NCBI RefSeq assembly: GCF_029873635.1
Contig: NC_080421.1
Span: 1 to 64,000 of the forward strand
Length of the DNA: 64,000 nucleotides
Direction of reading: 5' to 3'
Origin: Malania oleifera
Taxonomy: Eukaryota > Streptophyta > Magnoliopsida > Santalales > Ximeniaceae
Under the pieces are notes generated by a model. It was not told the origin of the DNA, did not search any database, and saw only the letters and a list, made by a program, of their open reading frames with translations. The translations under genes and the position numbers were made by a program. Below, piece after piece: positions 23,268 to 35,784 of this stretch. Each line of letters begins with the position of its first letter. Position 1 is the first letter of the stretch.

Positions 23268-24094
23268 GTGTCTCTTGTGCACTGCTCTCTGGTGGTCTGC
23301 TTGCTTGGTATAATCATGAGGTCCTTTTTTATAGGAGTCCATGTTATAAGGGTCTGTTTGTGACCATTGAGTTTCTGTTCTATGTCATGCACCTCCATAT
23401 TCTTGTAATTATCAGGGTAATTATTCTTGTAGCTTGGACCTCCATATTTATGAAAGATGCTATGGTTGATAAAAAACCACCATGATTGCCTTAAAAATCA
23501 ATATGATTATTACATCGTTCCTTTTCATTTTTGTGCTGCTCCTGCTGGTTTTAGAGTTGTTTCATCCTGCTCTCACTGTGGTGCATTATTTGCAAGAAGA
23601 GAATATGTCTACCACATTTTTGGTCATGCATTTATTTTGGTGTGCTTACTAGAAAATGATTAGGTTACGGTTAGGATTTATTTTATTTGGTTTATTTGTT
23701 TGAAGGCTGAAACAGTTCCTAGTTGATTGTCACATTTAAATGCTGAAATTGTCAGTATTTAGTAGGGGTTTGGTGCTGGGTTTGTGTGTTGTATGGTATT
23801 TTCATTTTTTTTTTTATGAAAATTGTCAGTTAACCCTCTTTCTGTTTACCTACAGAAAACTGCAAGTATGTCTTGATTGAAAGGAAAACTTAGAAAGTGC
23901 TATAAGAGAAGCATCCACTCTCACTTTTAATCTCTAATATTTACATATAAATTATACAACGATTGATTTTTTTTATTTCCATAGCTTTGACTTTGCCTTT
24001 ATAACTTGCCATGGCTATTGTCTTTTTTTGGAACACAAACACATGTTTTTGTTTATTTATGTTGTTGTTTATAAGAGAAATTTTATTTGTGCAG
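23268..24094. other. intron-like captured sequence
   Basis: AT-rich, T-biased sequence ending in TTTTATTTGTGCAG, a good 3' splice site directly before the ClpX exon. It is probably intron DNA carried with the captured exon. Confidence 0.45.
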
Positions 24095-24145
24095 GCTGGT
24101 TATGTTGGAGAAGATGTGGAGTCAATATTATATAAGCTTCTTACG
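24095..24145 (+). pseudogene. CLPX: captured exon of a ClpX-type AAA+ unfoldase gene
   Basis: A 51-bp open segment encoding AGYVGEDVESILYKLLT, a hallmark sequence just after the Walker A region of ClpX, the ATPase partner of ClpP protease. It is bounded by AG on the left and GTATG on the right, so it is a complete exon with its splice sites. The flanks look like introns. No other ClpX exon is visible in the window. Capture was therefore at DNA level. It cannot encode a working unfoldase. Confidence 0.88.
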
Positions 24146-25703
24146 GTATGTTTATATACATGATGATTTCACGTATGTCGCACATGATTGCAACTGTATA
24201 ATCTCGACTCCTATATTTAGGTCATTGTTCATACAATTTAAATATGTGAAAAAAAATTGATATTACGTTGTCATAATTAAGTTCATAAATTAAAGCAATA
24301 TTATTTTAAATTATTTGTTTAGAATTAATATTTTCTTTGAAACTATAAAATACAGACGCAAACATAGAATTCACCACATATTAAACATTAATGTTTACGT
24401 AACTCTGCATATAAAAAACTTAATAAATATGCATCTCCTTTTTTCTTTTATAGAAAAAGAAGAGATATTTCATTATTTCTTTTGTAGAAAAAAAAGAGAT
24501 ATTTCATTATAGAGGGAGGAGAATAAGACATCCTCCTAAGGAGCAGATGCAGGTTTTGAGCCTAAAAACTAGGAACAAACATGAGTTCTTTGATAAATGA
24601 GTGGTTGGTAGGAGCCTCAACTCAACTCAACTCAACTTTTGTCACACTGGTGCCTAGAAGAATTTGCCTGATACTGAATTGTAGCAAAAACACCATTATG
24701 ATCACCTGCTGAAGAATACTTATGCATCTTGGTTGATGCGAACACCTACTGATCCTTCCTCTCCTTGATCTGATAATAATTAAATAATAAAAATCACTTC
24801 ATTTCATTTCATAATCATTAAATAATGTAACGTGTTTAACTTAGAGTAAACCTCGAAAAATGGTTTGTGATCCACAATAAACAGCAAATGGTTTGTGATC
24901 CACAATAAACATCAATTAACTAGTCACCTGTGGAGATGGCTCCCCAATCAGCATCCAATGCAACAAAAACAAAGAAAAAAAAAATGAAAAACAAAAACAA
25001 ACAAACAAACAAACAAACAAAATTTCTTGTGGTGGGAGGTTGCTGTTGGATGAGATTCTCCTATTAAGAAGGAGGTTGGGTGCATCAATATGGAAAGGAA
25101 AGAAAAAGAGGTTAAGAAATGGGGAGATATATTGGATCAAAAAGTGATGATTTGAGTTTTGACTGAGGTGGAGGTTTATTGTTGGATGAGATTTGGAAAC
25201 AATATAGGAATAATTGGGAGTTGTATCATATATCTTGAAAGTAATATGAACTTTGCAATTTTATAACTTTCTCTTGGCTTGATTTACTTAATAAATTTAA
25301 GTTAGTATTTTGAATGACTAAAAAATAGTTTAAAAAGTATATTTATTTTTTATATTGCATTTATAACTATGTAGTTTTTTCCTTAGATTTTTCCGTCATT
25401 AAGAAGGGTTTGTTATATAATTTTAGGTCTACTTTTGATAACTTCTATTTTTGATAGTGGGCATATCATTTGCAGTGTATATACAATGAATGGAGGGGCT
25501 AATAGATGCGATGACTATTCATAACCCAAATTATTTGTGCAATAATTTATATAACAAACGAAGTTTGTTATACACCAAACATTGTTATTCATGAATGACC
25601 AATCCAAAAATTCTATAGAATCATGAAAGATTCTTCGGACCTAATCATACTATTACATTATATTGACAATTTCAAAAAAACTATTCATACTCTGAGTATA
25701 GTA
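24146..25703. other. CACTA interior, AT-rich, no recognisable gene
   Basis: Starts with a splice-donor-like GTATGT after the ClpX exon. Contains a direct repeat of AAATGGTTTGTGATCCACAA (24858 and 24888) and a run of CAAACAAA (25000). No protein family recognised. Confidence 0.5.
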
Positions 25704-25724
25704 TGATGGCGGTCGGGCAAGTAT

Positions 25725-25797
25725 GCCCCCATCGTCTAGTGGTTCAAGACATCTCTCTTTCAAGGAGGTAGCGGGGATTCGACTTCCCCTGGGGGTA
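25725..25797 (+). tRNA. trnE-UUC: plastid-derived tRNA-Glu(UUC) copy
   Basis: Full 73-nt plastid-type tRNA-Glu, from GCCCCCATCGTCTAGT to CTTCCCCTGGGGGTA with anticodon loop CTTTCAA. It carries at least two transitions compared with the usual plastid sequence (CAGGAC to CAAGAC in the D-loop; GGCAGC to GGTAGC). As a nuclear insertion it is probably not expressed. Confidence 0.9.
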
Positions 25798-25856
25798 GGG
25801 TACTACGAAAGGAAGTTGATCATGGATTATCAATAAGCCTAAATTTTATTTTTCCC

Positions 25857-25900
25857 GGGTCAATGCTCGAGTGGTTAATGGGGACAGACTGTAAATTCTA
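25857..25900 (+). pseudogene. trnY-GUA: plastid-derived tRNA-Tyr(GUA), 5' half only
   Basis: Follows trnE at the normal plastid spacing and reads GGGTCAATGCTCGAGTGGTT to GGACTGTAAATTC-like, then diverges after about 44 nt. It shows several C-to-T and G-to-A changes, consistent with decay in the nucleus. Confidence 0.85.
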
Positions 25901-26189
25901 ATGTACAATGTTTATCCGCCAAAAACCCAAACCATAAAGTACTTAGTACCGGTGCTGCGAAGAGATATGTTTTTAGATCTCGCATTGAAAATCCTCCTTC
26001 TTTATTGTAATACATAATAGTAATCCATATATGATCAAATGTATATGTAATTAAAGACTACATTTGTTATTTGTACTCAGATATTGTTATTTGTACGCAG
26101 AATCCCTAATTCAAACTGAAATGTACATTTGTTATTTATCAAACGAAGTTTTACCATAACATAATTTGGAACCTATATGAAATTGATTC

Positions 26190-26372
26190 AAAGATCTTTA
26201 TTTATTTATAAACTCTCCTGGCGGATGGGTAATACCCGGAATAGCTATTTATGATACTATACAATTTGTGCGACCAGATGTACATACAATATGCATGGGG
26301 TTAGCCGCTTCAATGGGATCTTTTATCCTGGTCGGAGGAGAGATTACCAAACGTCTAGCATTCCCTTACGCT
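26190..26372 (+). pseudogene. clpP: plastid clpP exon fragment
   Basis: Encodes [20 protein letters not shown] and continues through [20 protein letters not shown] to RLAFPYA. The ClpP catalytic serine motif [10 protein letters not shown] is visible. The exon ends where plastid clpP intron 2 would begin (GCGCCAATGAG follows). The other catalytic residues and exons are absent, so it is non-functional. Confidence 0.9.
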
Positions 26373-26438
26373 TAGCGCCAATGAGTTTTTTGTTTTGAGA
26401 GAAAAAAGAAAACTAGGCCTTCACCATATGAAACATAT

Positions 26439-27155
<717 letters not shown>

Positions 27156-28309
27156 CTCCATTGTGAATTGCATGCTTTTGTGACTTGCAGGTTTGGGAAA
27201 TGTTCTATTTATAGACGGAATGCTACCAAAAATTTGTTAAAAATTTTAGGGAAAGGAAAGAAAAATTCAAAAGAGACCAATTTTGGACTATGTGATATAA
27301 ATTTTCTATGATTTCTTGCTTCCTTGGTGGTTATGCCAATTTTGGTTGGAGTCTGTTATTTATGTTTGAAGGTTTAAGTTTTATTTATGTGCAACCAAAA
27401 ATTAAAAGTGATATAGGGTCCATCCGAATGGATGGAACACTAGAGGAAGTGGCATTGTTTTCCATGCAAGTTTGTAGAAATTTGTTACCCATTTTGCTTG
27501 TTTGTTCCTTCCTCCCACTCATTTTAGAGTAGCTAATGGCAACAGGATTTGATTTTGGGAGGATGCTTGGTCTAGTTACAGTCGTTGGAGTAGATGATGC
27601 TTCATCTTCTTAAGATTTCCACTCTTCACAATGCACGTATCATTTCTTTCTTTTCTTTGGAGAGGAGCTCTCTTTCTTGGGATTTTCATTTTATAGAGAA
27701 TCTCATACCAGCAGTGTCTACTCTATGAAATATGTTGTTTATGGGGATAATCCACTATATTCTGATATATGTGTTTTATGGGATGCATGAACACGTTACA
27801 CTATTTAATGCTTATTATATGAAGCTCCTGTGCACTTGCAATATTCATTACTAGTTGGATTATTGTCAACTGTTTATTGTAAACACCTAGGTTTGGAGCA
27901 TATCTCTATAAAAAATGTCATATTTACAGGAGAAATACTGCCAAAATTTTTCGAAAGCGTATACTAATTTTTTTAACTTTCTTAATTTGTAGGGTTTGCA
28001 CCTGTGACAACGTCAGGACGATGTCATGCACTATGGATGCAACTTTTCACTTTTTTTGTTATCTGAACAGATGAAATGTATTTGAATTTGAATTTTTATA
28101 ATGTACTTGTATTTAAATTTGAATTTTTATAATATATTTGTATTTGAATTTGAATTTGTATAATATATTTGTATTTAAATTTGAATTTGAATTTTGAATA
28201 ATTTATGAATTTTACTGCAATTATGGTTTAATGTTATGTATGAGAAAATGTAATTTAATTATAGATTTTTACAGGAATTAATAATTGGAAAAAAATTAAT
28301 TTCACTACT
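27156..28309. other. CACTA interior, no recognisable gene
   Basis: AT-rich. Repeats of ATTTGAATTTGAATTT with a short period occur at 28080-28200. A 74-residue frame at 27308-27532 has no recognisable domain. The 28000-28070 part could be the tail of an element gene, but nothing supports a name. Confidence 0.4.
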
Positions 28310-28895
28310 AATTGTCAAATTTAAGTATTAGTGACAGTTTCAAAATCGTCACTAATAGCCTTTTTTAGTTTTAGTGAAGGTTCTCAAACCGTCACTAATA
28401 ATATGGCTTTAGTGACGGTTCTACAAAGCAATAGTGACGGTTCTAAAACTGTCACTAATAATAGAGCAATAGTGATGGTTCTAAAACCGTCACTAATAAT
28501 AGAGCAATAGTGACGGTTTTAAAATCGTCACTAATAATAGAGCATTAGTGACGGTTTTACAACCGTCACTAATAATAGAGCAATAGTCACGGTTTTAAAA
28601 CCGTCACTAGTAATTGAGCATTAGTGACGGTTTTAAAACCGTCACTAATACTATGACTTTAGTGACAATTTTTGGTCGATCCGGTGTAGAATCTATAGTG
28701 ACAGGTTTGGGTTTTTAATGACGGTTTTAATCCATCACTAATACTCTATTATTAGTGACAGTTTGAAAAATTCATCACTAATAAGTATTAGTAATGACAG
28801 GTATAGCGACTAATTGAAAACCGTCACTAATACTAGTAATGACGGTTTTATGGGTATTAGTGACAGTTTAAAACCATCACTAATAACCTTATTTT
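28310..28895. repeat. right subterminal palindromic repeats of the CACTA element
   Basis: About ten hairpin units of GTGACGGTTTTAAAACCGTC type, spaced by AATAATAGAGCA(A/T), mirroring the left subterminal zone. Confidence 0.9.
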
Positions 28896-28904
28896 TTTGT
28901 AGTG

Positions 28905-30200
28905 TAATGATGTTTCCTGTGGTATTCTTGGTATTGGAATGGTCAGAATCAGGATGTTTGATGGTGTGGTTAGAACCATAAGGGATGTAAAGCATGTTCC
29001 ATATCTAAAAAAGAATCTGATTTCCTTGGGCTCTTTGAACAATAATGGTTTCTCTTTTTCAGCTAGGGATGGTGTGTTGAAAGTGGCTAGAGGTTCACTG
29101 GTAGTAATGAAGGGTCATCTAAGGAACAATGTGTACACTCTGATGGGTAGCACAGTGACAAGTGGAGCCACAGCTAGTACCTCTTTAGACACAAATACAG
29201 ATGATACTACTCTGTGGCATATGAGGCTGGGTCACATGAGTGAGCGTGGTTTGTAGGAGCTGCACAGGAGGAACTTATTGGGAGGTAATTCTTGTTGTAA
29301 GCTTAAGTTCTATAAATACTGTTTGTTTGATAAACAATGCAGGGTGAGTTTTAGAATAGGAAAGCATACGAGCAAGGAGATGCTATAGTACATTCATTCA
29401 AATGTATGGGGTCCAGTATAGGTACAATCTCACAGTAGTGCTATTTATTTTGTCTCATTTATTGATGACTTTTCCAGGAAAGTCTAGGTGTATTTTCTAA
29501 AGCACAGGAGTAAGGTACTAAGTAAGTTCAGGGAATGGAAAACTCAGGTAGAGAAACAAACAGGGAAACATGTGAAGTTTCTGAGATCTAACAATGAACT
29601 AGAGTACAAAAATAGCCAGTTAATTGACTTCTTTAAGGAAGAGGGGATCACTAGGCACTATACAGTTCCACATAGGACACAACAAAATGGGGTGGCTGAA
29701 AGGATGAACAGAACATTACTAAGGAGGGCAAGATGTATGAGGTTTCAAGCTAATCTGCCTAAGCCATTCTGGGCAGAAGCAGTGAGTATGGCATGCTACC
29801 TGGTAAATAGGTCTCCTTCTACAGCTATTGACGCAAAGATTCCTAAGGAGGTATGGATAGGTAAGCTAGTAGATTACTCTGTGTTAAGAATATTTGGTTG
29901 TCCATTGTATGTGCATGTGCAGGAATATGACAGATCAAAGTTGGACTCTAAGTCCAAACCATGCGTATTTCTTGGTTTCCAAGAAGGAGTGAAGGGATAT
30001 TGGTTGTGGGACCCTATAGCACGGAAGGTAGTCATTAGAAGGGATGTGGTCTTCGATGAGGAAGCCATGTTAAAGGAGAATGCTGATAAGAAGATGGAGT
30101 CTGATTCGATGGGAGTACCTATTCAGGTAAAGCTGGATGGTATTCAGAATTCAGGTTTAGGTATTACTCAGACCACTGTTGTTGATTCTTTTGCATAGGA
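28905..30200 (+). pseudogene. Ty1/copia protease tail, GAG-pre-integrase and integrase
   Basis: Resumes the copia polyprotein after the CACTA element. Visible are the GAG-pre-integrase motif LWHMRLGHMSERGL (about 29210-29250), the integrase start FIDDFSRKV, the core region with LRSNNELEY, and NGVAERMNRTLLRRARCM, then GCPLYVHVQE and CVFLGFQEGVKGYWLWDP. The second catalytic Asp of the DDE triad appears changed to Asn (LRSNN instead of the usual LRSDN). At least four TAG stops interrupt the frame (e.g. near 29254 and 29388). The integrase would have inserted the element's cDNA; this copy is dead. Lineage is probably Tork-like. Confidence 0.9.
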
Positions 30201-31919
30201 TACAGGGAGACAAGCTACAGTTCCGTAGGAAATTCCTCAGATAGGTGATAGACATGAGCTTACAAGGCTAACCACCGGTAGAGAAAAGAGGAATGTTAAG
30301 CCTCCGGTCAGGTATGGGTTTAAGGACTTAGTTGCATTTGCTCTAATTACTAGTAGTGGAAATATTTCTGATTTTCAGGAAGCAATTCAAAGTTCTAAAC
30401 GAGATAGTTGGCTTGGAGTCATGGTTAAGGAGATGGAGTCTCTTCATAAGAATAACACTTGGGTGTTGGTTTAGAAGCCCAAGGATAGGAAGCTGATTGG
30501 TTGTAAGTGGGTTTTCATACAGAAGGAACCTACATCAGAAGGGATAAAATATAAGACCAGGTTAGTAGCAAAAGGATACAAATAAGAAAAAGGTATAGAT
30601 TATAATGAAATCTTTTCTCTTGTTGTTAAGCATGCTTCTATTATATCCTTGTTAGCTTTGGTTGTCATGCATGATTTAGATTTGGAACAGATGGATGTAA
30701 AGACGACTTCCTTCATGGTGAGTTAGAGGAAGATATCTTTATGGAGCAACCACAGGGGTTTGTGGAACAAGGTAAAGAACACTTGGTATGTATGTTAAAT
30801 AGGTCTCTTTATGGTTTAAAGCAATCCCCTAGGCAATGGTATAAGAGGTTTGATTCTTATATTTTGGGAATGGGGTATGTTAGAAGCAGTTATGATAGTT
30901 GTCTTAACTTCAAATTGCTTAGCAGTGGTGTATATGTGATCCTTATGCTATATGTGGATGACATGTTGATTGCCTCTAACAGTACTAATGAGTTGAATGT
31001 GTTGAAAGCCAGGTTATAGGATGAGTTTGAGATGAAGGATCTTGGTGCAACTAAAAAGAACCTTGGTAAGGAAATTAGGAGGGACAGACAACAGAAAAAG
31101 TTGTGGTTTTCATAGGGTAAGTATATTGAGAATGTGTTGGAAAGGTTTAATATGGACAAGGCTAAACTAGTAAGTACACCTTTAGCTACTCATTTTCAGT
31201 TGTCTACTAAACTTTGTCCTTCTACTAATGAGGATAAGTTGGATATGGCTAGTGTGCCTTATGCCAGTGCAGTAGGGAGTTTGATGTATGTTATGGCATG
31301 TAGTAGACCAGACTTGTCATATGCAGTTAGTTTGGTAAGCAAATATATAGTTAATCCAGGTAGAATGCATTGGAATGCAGTGAAATGAATTTTCAGATAT
31401 TTGCGCGGCACTTCTGATTATGGTATCTTGTTTGAAAGTACTGATGATTGTAATGTTTAGGGTTATGTGAACTCCATTTATGTAGGTCATTTGGATAAGA
31501 GGAGGTCTACTTATAGCTTCATTTTTACCATGGCTGGTGGTTCCATTAGTTGGAAGGCTATGTTGCAACCTACTACAGTTTTGTTTACTATAGAAGCTGA
31601 ATATATAGCTTTGGCAGAGGTAAGTAAGGAGGCTTTGTGGTTAACTGGACTGATTTAGGAACTTGGTTTTATGCAAGATAGATTACATATATTCTGTGAT
31701 AGTCAGAGTGTGATTCACTTGGTAAGGAATCAAGTCTACCACTCTCGCACGAAGCATATTGACGTGCGGTACCATGTAGTTAGAGGTTGGGTTGAAAGTG
31801 GTAAGTTCTAGTTATTGAAGATCCACATAGATAGAAATGTTGCAGATATGCTCACAGAGCCTGTTACATTAGCTAAGTTCAAGCGCTGTCTGGACTTAAT
31901 TAATGTAGTCTCTTGTTGA
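30201..31919 (+). pseudogene. Ty1/copia reverse transcriptase and RNase H
   Basis: RT is recognisable from KEMESLHKNNTWVLV through GCKWVF, MEQPQGFVEQGKEHLVCML, RSLYGLKQSPRQWYKRFDSY and the catalytic LYVDDMLIAS (about 30949-30978, intact). RNase H follows with PYASAVGSLMYVM, then AEYIALAEVSKEALWL, and ends ...DLINVVSC at 31919. Numerous TAG stops and at least one frame change (near 30700) disable it. The polypurine tract and 3' LTR follow directly. Confidence 0.9.
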
Positions 31920-31978
31920 TTGTTGACAGAGCATCCCAAAGCACGGGGATGGAATGTTGTGCTTGGTTGTGATTAGAA

Positions 31979-32399
31979 GCCAAGGTGGAGATTGTTAAAA
32001 AATATATATATTTTTTAATTATTTATTGTGGTTATCACAGTTGTTGGATCGTCTCTAAATCCTACGATTGTGTGGTGTTATATATATGTTTGTAAGTCAT
32101 GGGAAAAAGAGTGTATTGTTTGTCATTTTGTGTAAGGAGAGCTAGAGGGGGCTTTCTCTCTAGGAAGATTTTTTCTTCACTGGTTTGACAGGTGAAGGGG
32201 TGTACAGGGGATCTGGGATCAAGGAGAGTCTGATCAGATCTTGTACTTCCATTGTTTCATAGTGGATTTTTCTCTAGGTGCACGCTCCATGGACGTAGGC
32301 AATCTTGTTGAACCACGTAAAATCTCTCATCTACATTTTTTCTGTGAATGTTCTTTGTGCTATTTATTTTGTTGATTGGAAGATTAAAATCGTTGCACT
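31979..32399 (+). mobile_element. polypurine tract and 3' LTR of the copia element
   Basis: The purine-rich phrase CCAAGGTGGAGA is followed by the LTR start TGTTAAAAAATA at 31993. The LTR carries AT-rich sequence and a promoter/leader-like part, and probably ends within 32370-32399. The end is uncertain because the 5' LTR is not in the window for comparison. Confidence 0.65.
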
Positions 32400-32652
32400 T
32401 CAATTGACTTAATTTAAAAATCAATTTTGAAAAGAACTTAATTAAAATAACCTGGACTCAAATTTGAAAAAAACGGGACTCAATTTTTGAAAATAACATG
32501 ACTCAATTTAAAAATAAAAAAGACTCAATTTTGAAGACTCAGGACTCAATCAGACTTTTCAAAAAGGGTCCTCCCATTCCTGAGATGCAAAGTCAGCTTT
32601 TTATTACGTAGGGTCTTCTCAGAAAGATCTGATTTAAATTGGGGTGTCTACA
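32400..32652 (-). mobile_element. Tat-type LTR terminal fragment
   Basis: Ends with GGGGTGTCTACA at 32652, i.e. minus strand starts TGTAGACACCCC like the Tat LTRs. Inside, GGACTCAATTTTTGAAAA-like phrases recur about every 25 bp. Only about 250 bp is present. Confidence 0.55.
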
Positions 32653-32710
32653 TCCATGATTCCACATGTTGTCTTGCATAATTTATTTTAAAATTGAAAA
32701 TAAGGTGTAT
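32653..32710. repeat. end of an 813-bp tandem repeat unit, left of the LINE
   Basis: TCCATGATTCCACATGTTGT and the following bases match 35474-35531, the end of the next complete unit. The LINE then interrupts it. Confidence 0.75.
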
Positions 32711-32984
32711 TTTTTTTTTTTAAGAAGGGCGATACCTCCATTTATTTATTGATAACCCCTCACTTTTGGCGGAGGAATACCGTGGTTACAAGACAATCAA
32801 TGGGAGATAACAAAAGACAACATGTTAAAAATCTCCCAAAGAACAACATCAACATCCAGCCAAAAATCGGAATACAAGACTAAACAAAACAAAGCAAAAT
32901 AGGACCTACAAAACAAACTTCATGCAACAAAACAAAACAAAATTAAACAACATAGGGCATAAGATAAAACCAAAAGGAAAACAG

Positions 32985-33536
32985 CTAAACATACCTCATA
33001 TAAGCCGTACCCATCTTCTCCAATTTATACAAATCATTACTAACTCTAGGGAGTTGACTACTATTTGTAAACAAACTATTCCTCCCCATAGCACCTTGTC
33101 GAGCCAAGGCATCTGCCACTTTGTTCCCTTCTCTATACCAATGATTTATCAAAAAATCTACTCCCTCCAATAAACCAAGTTGCTCCCAAAATTCCCACAA
33201 ATACCACAAAGAGCACTTCCTTGCTCTTATCCAATTACTTACAATATTCGAATCACATTCAATATCGATACAGGTATGTCCCAAATTTTTGCAAATCTTT
33301 ATTCCCTCTAACACAGCTCTCAATTCAACTTCATTATTTGAACAAGTACCAAAATATTTTGAAAAACCAATCACAAAAGAACCTGTATGGTCTCTAAGTA
33401 TGCCACCACCACCCGTCGGCCCTGGGTTCCCCAGGCTGCTCCCATCCAAATTTAGTTTCAACCTCCCTTGCCTTGGTTTTAGCCATCTCACACTTTGCAT
33501 ATTTTTAATTCTTTTATTCACAATTTGCACTTTCAA
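32985..33536 (-). pseudogene. LINE RNase H domain
   Basis: 183-residue open frame with the RNase H catalytic residues in order: LNLDGSSLGNPGPTGGGGIL (Asp), NNEVELRAVLEGIK (Glu), IECDSNIVSNWI (Asp), HWYREGNKVADALARQG (Asp). It would remove RNA from the RNA:DNA hybrid during LINE copying. The domain is intact but belongs to a truncated element with stops upstream, so it is not expected to be expressed alone. Confidence 0.88.
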
Positions 33537-33608
33537 ATTCTACAATATCCGAAAATCCGCATCCTTTAACTGAACCATTTCTGTCATGTTTTTACTCAAA
33601 ACCCCCAC

Positions 33609-34740
33609 CTAATACTTAATGGAGAGCCGCACATCACTACTACTCTCTAATTTTCCTCCCATTCTAGCCACACATCTTCTTCTCCACAGCCTCCAAACTA
33701 CTAAACAAGGAATCAAACCCATCAAAGAACCCAGTTGAGAGAACTTGGAAGCCCTATTAAACCACATTTGGACTTTTTCTTTCCAACTTTGTTGTGTAAG
33801 GAAAGGAACACGTACCTCCACCGAAACCTTTCTCCAAACCTCAGAAGTAAGGTCTTCCTTATTTAACACATGCTCCAAATCTTCTAATTGCCTCATCTCA
33901 CAACAATTACATGCCGAAACAAGTGAAACCCCCACCCTTCTCACCTTTTCATCAACACTTAGGCACTCAAAAGTAGCCTTTTATATAAAGATCGAAATTT
34001 TCTTTGGTAACCATTTGTTTCAAACCCACTTAGCCCAATCAAATTTTGAAGCTCTAACTCTGATAACATCCCATGCAGATTTTGTATTAAAACAACCATC
34101 CTTTTTGGGGAGCCATAACAGAATGTCCGAAGAATTTGTAAGATTTCCCACCTTTTCCATCACTTCATCCGCTTTACTAAACCCCAGAATCCTCTGCAAA
34201 TTTTCCACATCCCACGCATTATTAATAACCAAATCTTTTAATTTGATATGAGATTGAGCACCATTTGGACAATCTGTAAACAAAGGTCCCGAATCTAAAA
34301 ACTTATCATACTATAGATTTACATCTCCTTCTCTAACCTTTCACTTAGATTTACTTAACAGTTCAGGCATACCCTGCAGAACTTTCCTCCAAAAGGAAGA
34401 ATCTGATCCATGCGATCTGCAAAGAGCAATATGACCTCCTTTCACATATTTAGCTTTAAAAAATCTAGTCCATAAAGAATTTCGCGTTAATAAATTCCAA
34501 CCAAACTTCATGAAAAAAGACCATTGCACTTCTGAAATGTCCCTTACTCCTATGTCCCCCTCCTCCATAGGAACACACAATTTCTTCCAAGCTCTCCATT
34601 TTATTTTTTTCTTTTCCATCCTTAAATCCCCAGAAAAAAGAAGCAAACATACCTTGAATCTTTTTAATCACCAGTTTCGGTACATTCAGAACAGCTAACA
34701 GATGCAATGACATACTTAAAAGCACATGTCTCAACAAAAC
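33609..34740 (-). pseudogene. LINE RT C-terminus and zf-RVT region
   Basis: Three disjoint frames: 34737-34341 (VLNVPKLVIKKIQGMFASFF, WRAWKKLCVPMEEGDIGVRD and FFKAKYVKGGH, the segment just after the RT domain), 34283-34020 (WDVENLQRILGF, ILLWLPKKDGCFNTKSAWDV, typical zf-RVT upstream region) and 33944-33609 (CNCCEMRQLEDLEHVL, zinc-binding Cys/His). Frame changes between them show decay. Confidence 0.82.
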
Positions 34741-34764
34741 AAGACGACATCCTTAGACAAGAGT

Positions 34765-35276
34765 TTACCAATTCAATTCAGTTTTAAATTTTTTTAATCA
34801 AAAGTTAAGAGTACATTTTTTTGCCGAGAATTTTTTTTATTTTTTATATTTTAGTTTTTCAAAGAATTGTAAAAGTTTTAATTTATTTTTTAGTTCTTCC
34901 AATATTTATATTAAAAGGGTAGAAAATAAAAAGTTTATTTAAATGTGCATATTAAAAAAATTATACAAGGTAGTATTTTGGGATCATGAACTTTAGGGCT
35001 TAAATATATATTTGTGTAGATTTGGAAAATACATAATCCTCACAAAATAAAGTTGAAGATGCAAATTCCATGCTCTCATATGCAAAATAAGAATAGAAAT
35101 GTATAAAAATGATAAAAATATATTTTCCAAAATTTCTACATAAATTTGAAAAATTGAACTAGGTGGATTTTTTGTAATTATTTAAAAAATTAAAAATTAA
35201 AAATACAAGTATTTCTATAAGAAAATAGTCCAAAAAATGTTATTTTTTTTTTTTTTTTTTTTTTTTTTTTCTTATG

Positions 35277-35320
<44 letters not shown>

Positions 35321-35577
35321 CTTAATTACCACTGAAAAACATCTTTTTATTATTTTCTGGATTTCTAATCCTTATTTTGTATATGGGAGTATGAAATTTA
35401 GATCTTAAATATTGATTTGTATTGTTTATGCGTTGATATTTTTTTTTTCAAATTGAAAAATCCAAATTAGAGCTGCAAAATCCATGATTTCACATGTTGT
35501 CTTGTCTAATTTATTTGAAAATTGAAAATAAGTTGAATTTACCTTAAATTTTTTTAATTAAAATAAGTTACCAATTC
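34765..35577. repeat. complete unit of an 813-bp AT-rich tandem repeat
   Basis: Starts TTACCAATTCAATTCAGTTT at 34765; the next unit starts with the same phrase at 35578. It includes a T run (35245-35270) and a TA microsatellite (35280-35320). Non-coding. Confidence 0.85.
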
Positions 35578-35784
35578 AATTCAGTTTTAAATTTTTTTAA
35601 TCAAAATTTAAGAGCACATTTTGTTGCCAAGAATATTTTTTATTTTTTATATTTTAGTTTTTCAAAGAAATATAAAAGTTTTAATTTATTTTTCAGTTCT
35701 TCCAATATTTACATTAAAAAGGTAGAAAATAAAAATTTATTTAAATGTGCATATTAAAAAAATTATATAAGGTAGTATTTTGGG
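35578..35784. repeat. start of the next 813-bp unit, interrupted by a solo LTR
   Basis: Matches 34765-34980 and breaks at TTTTGGG (35784). The unit continues at 53225, after the nested elements. Confidence 0.88.

Larger units (their letters stand above)
32710..34764 (-). mobile_element. 5'-truncated LINE (non-LTR retrotransposon)
   Basis: Minus-strand pieces encode the end of the RT, a zf-RVT/linker region and RNase H, followed by a 3' UTR with CCTC...ACTTTTGGCGGAGG near a TATCAATAAA-like signal, and a poly(A) seen as a T run at 32710-32721. The 5' end is lost (no RT catalytic core), as is typical of target-primed insertion. It sits inside the 813-bp repeat. Confidence 0.85.

Noticed and set aside
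25725..25900. Functional nuclear tRNA genes
   Set aside because: trnE is plastid-type with mutations and trnY is truncated. They lie within a plastid insertion inside a transposon and lack nuclear tRNA promoter support.
26190..26372. Functional clpP gene
   Set aside because: Only one exon is present, followed by unrelated rRNA sequence; two of the three catalytic residues are missing.
27308..27532. 74-residue open frame
   Set aside because: No domain, no codon bias, lies in non-coding CACTA interior.
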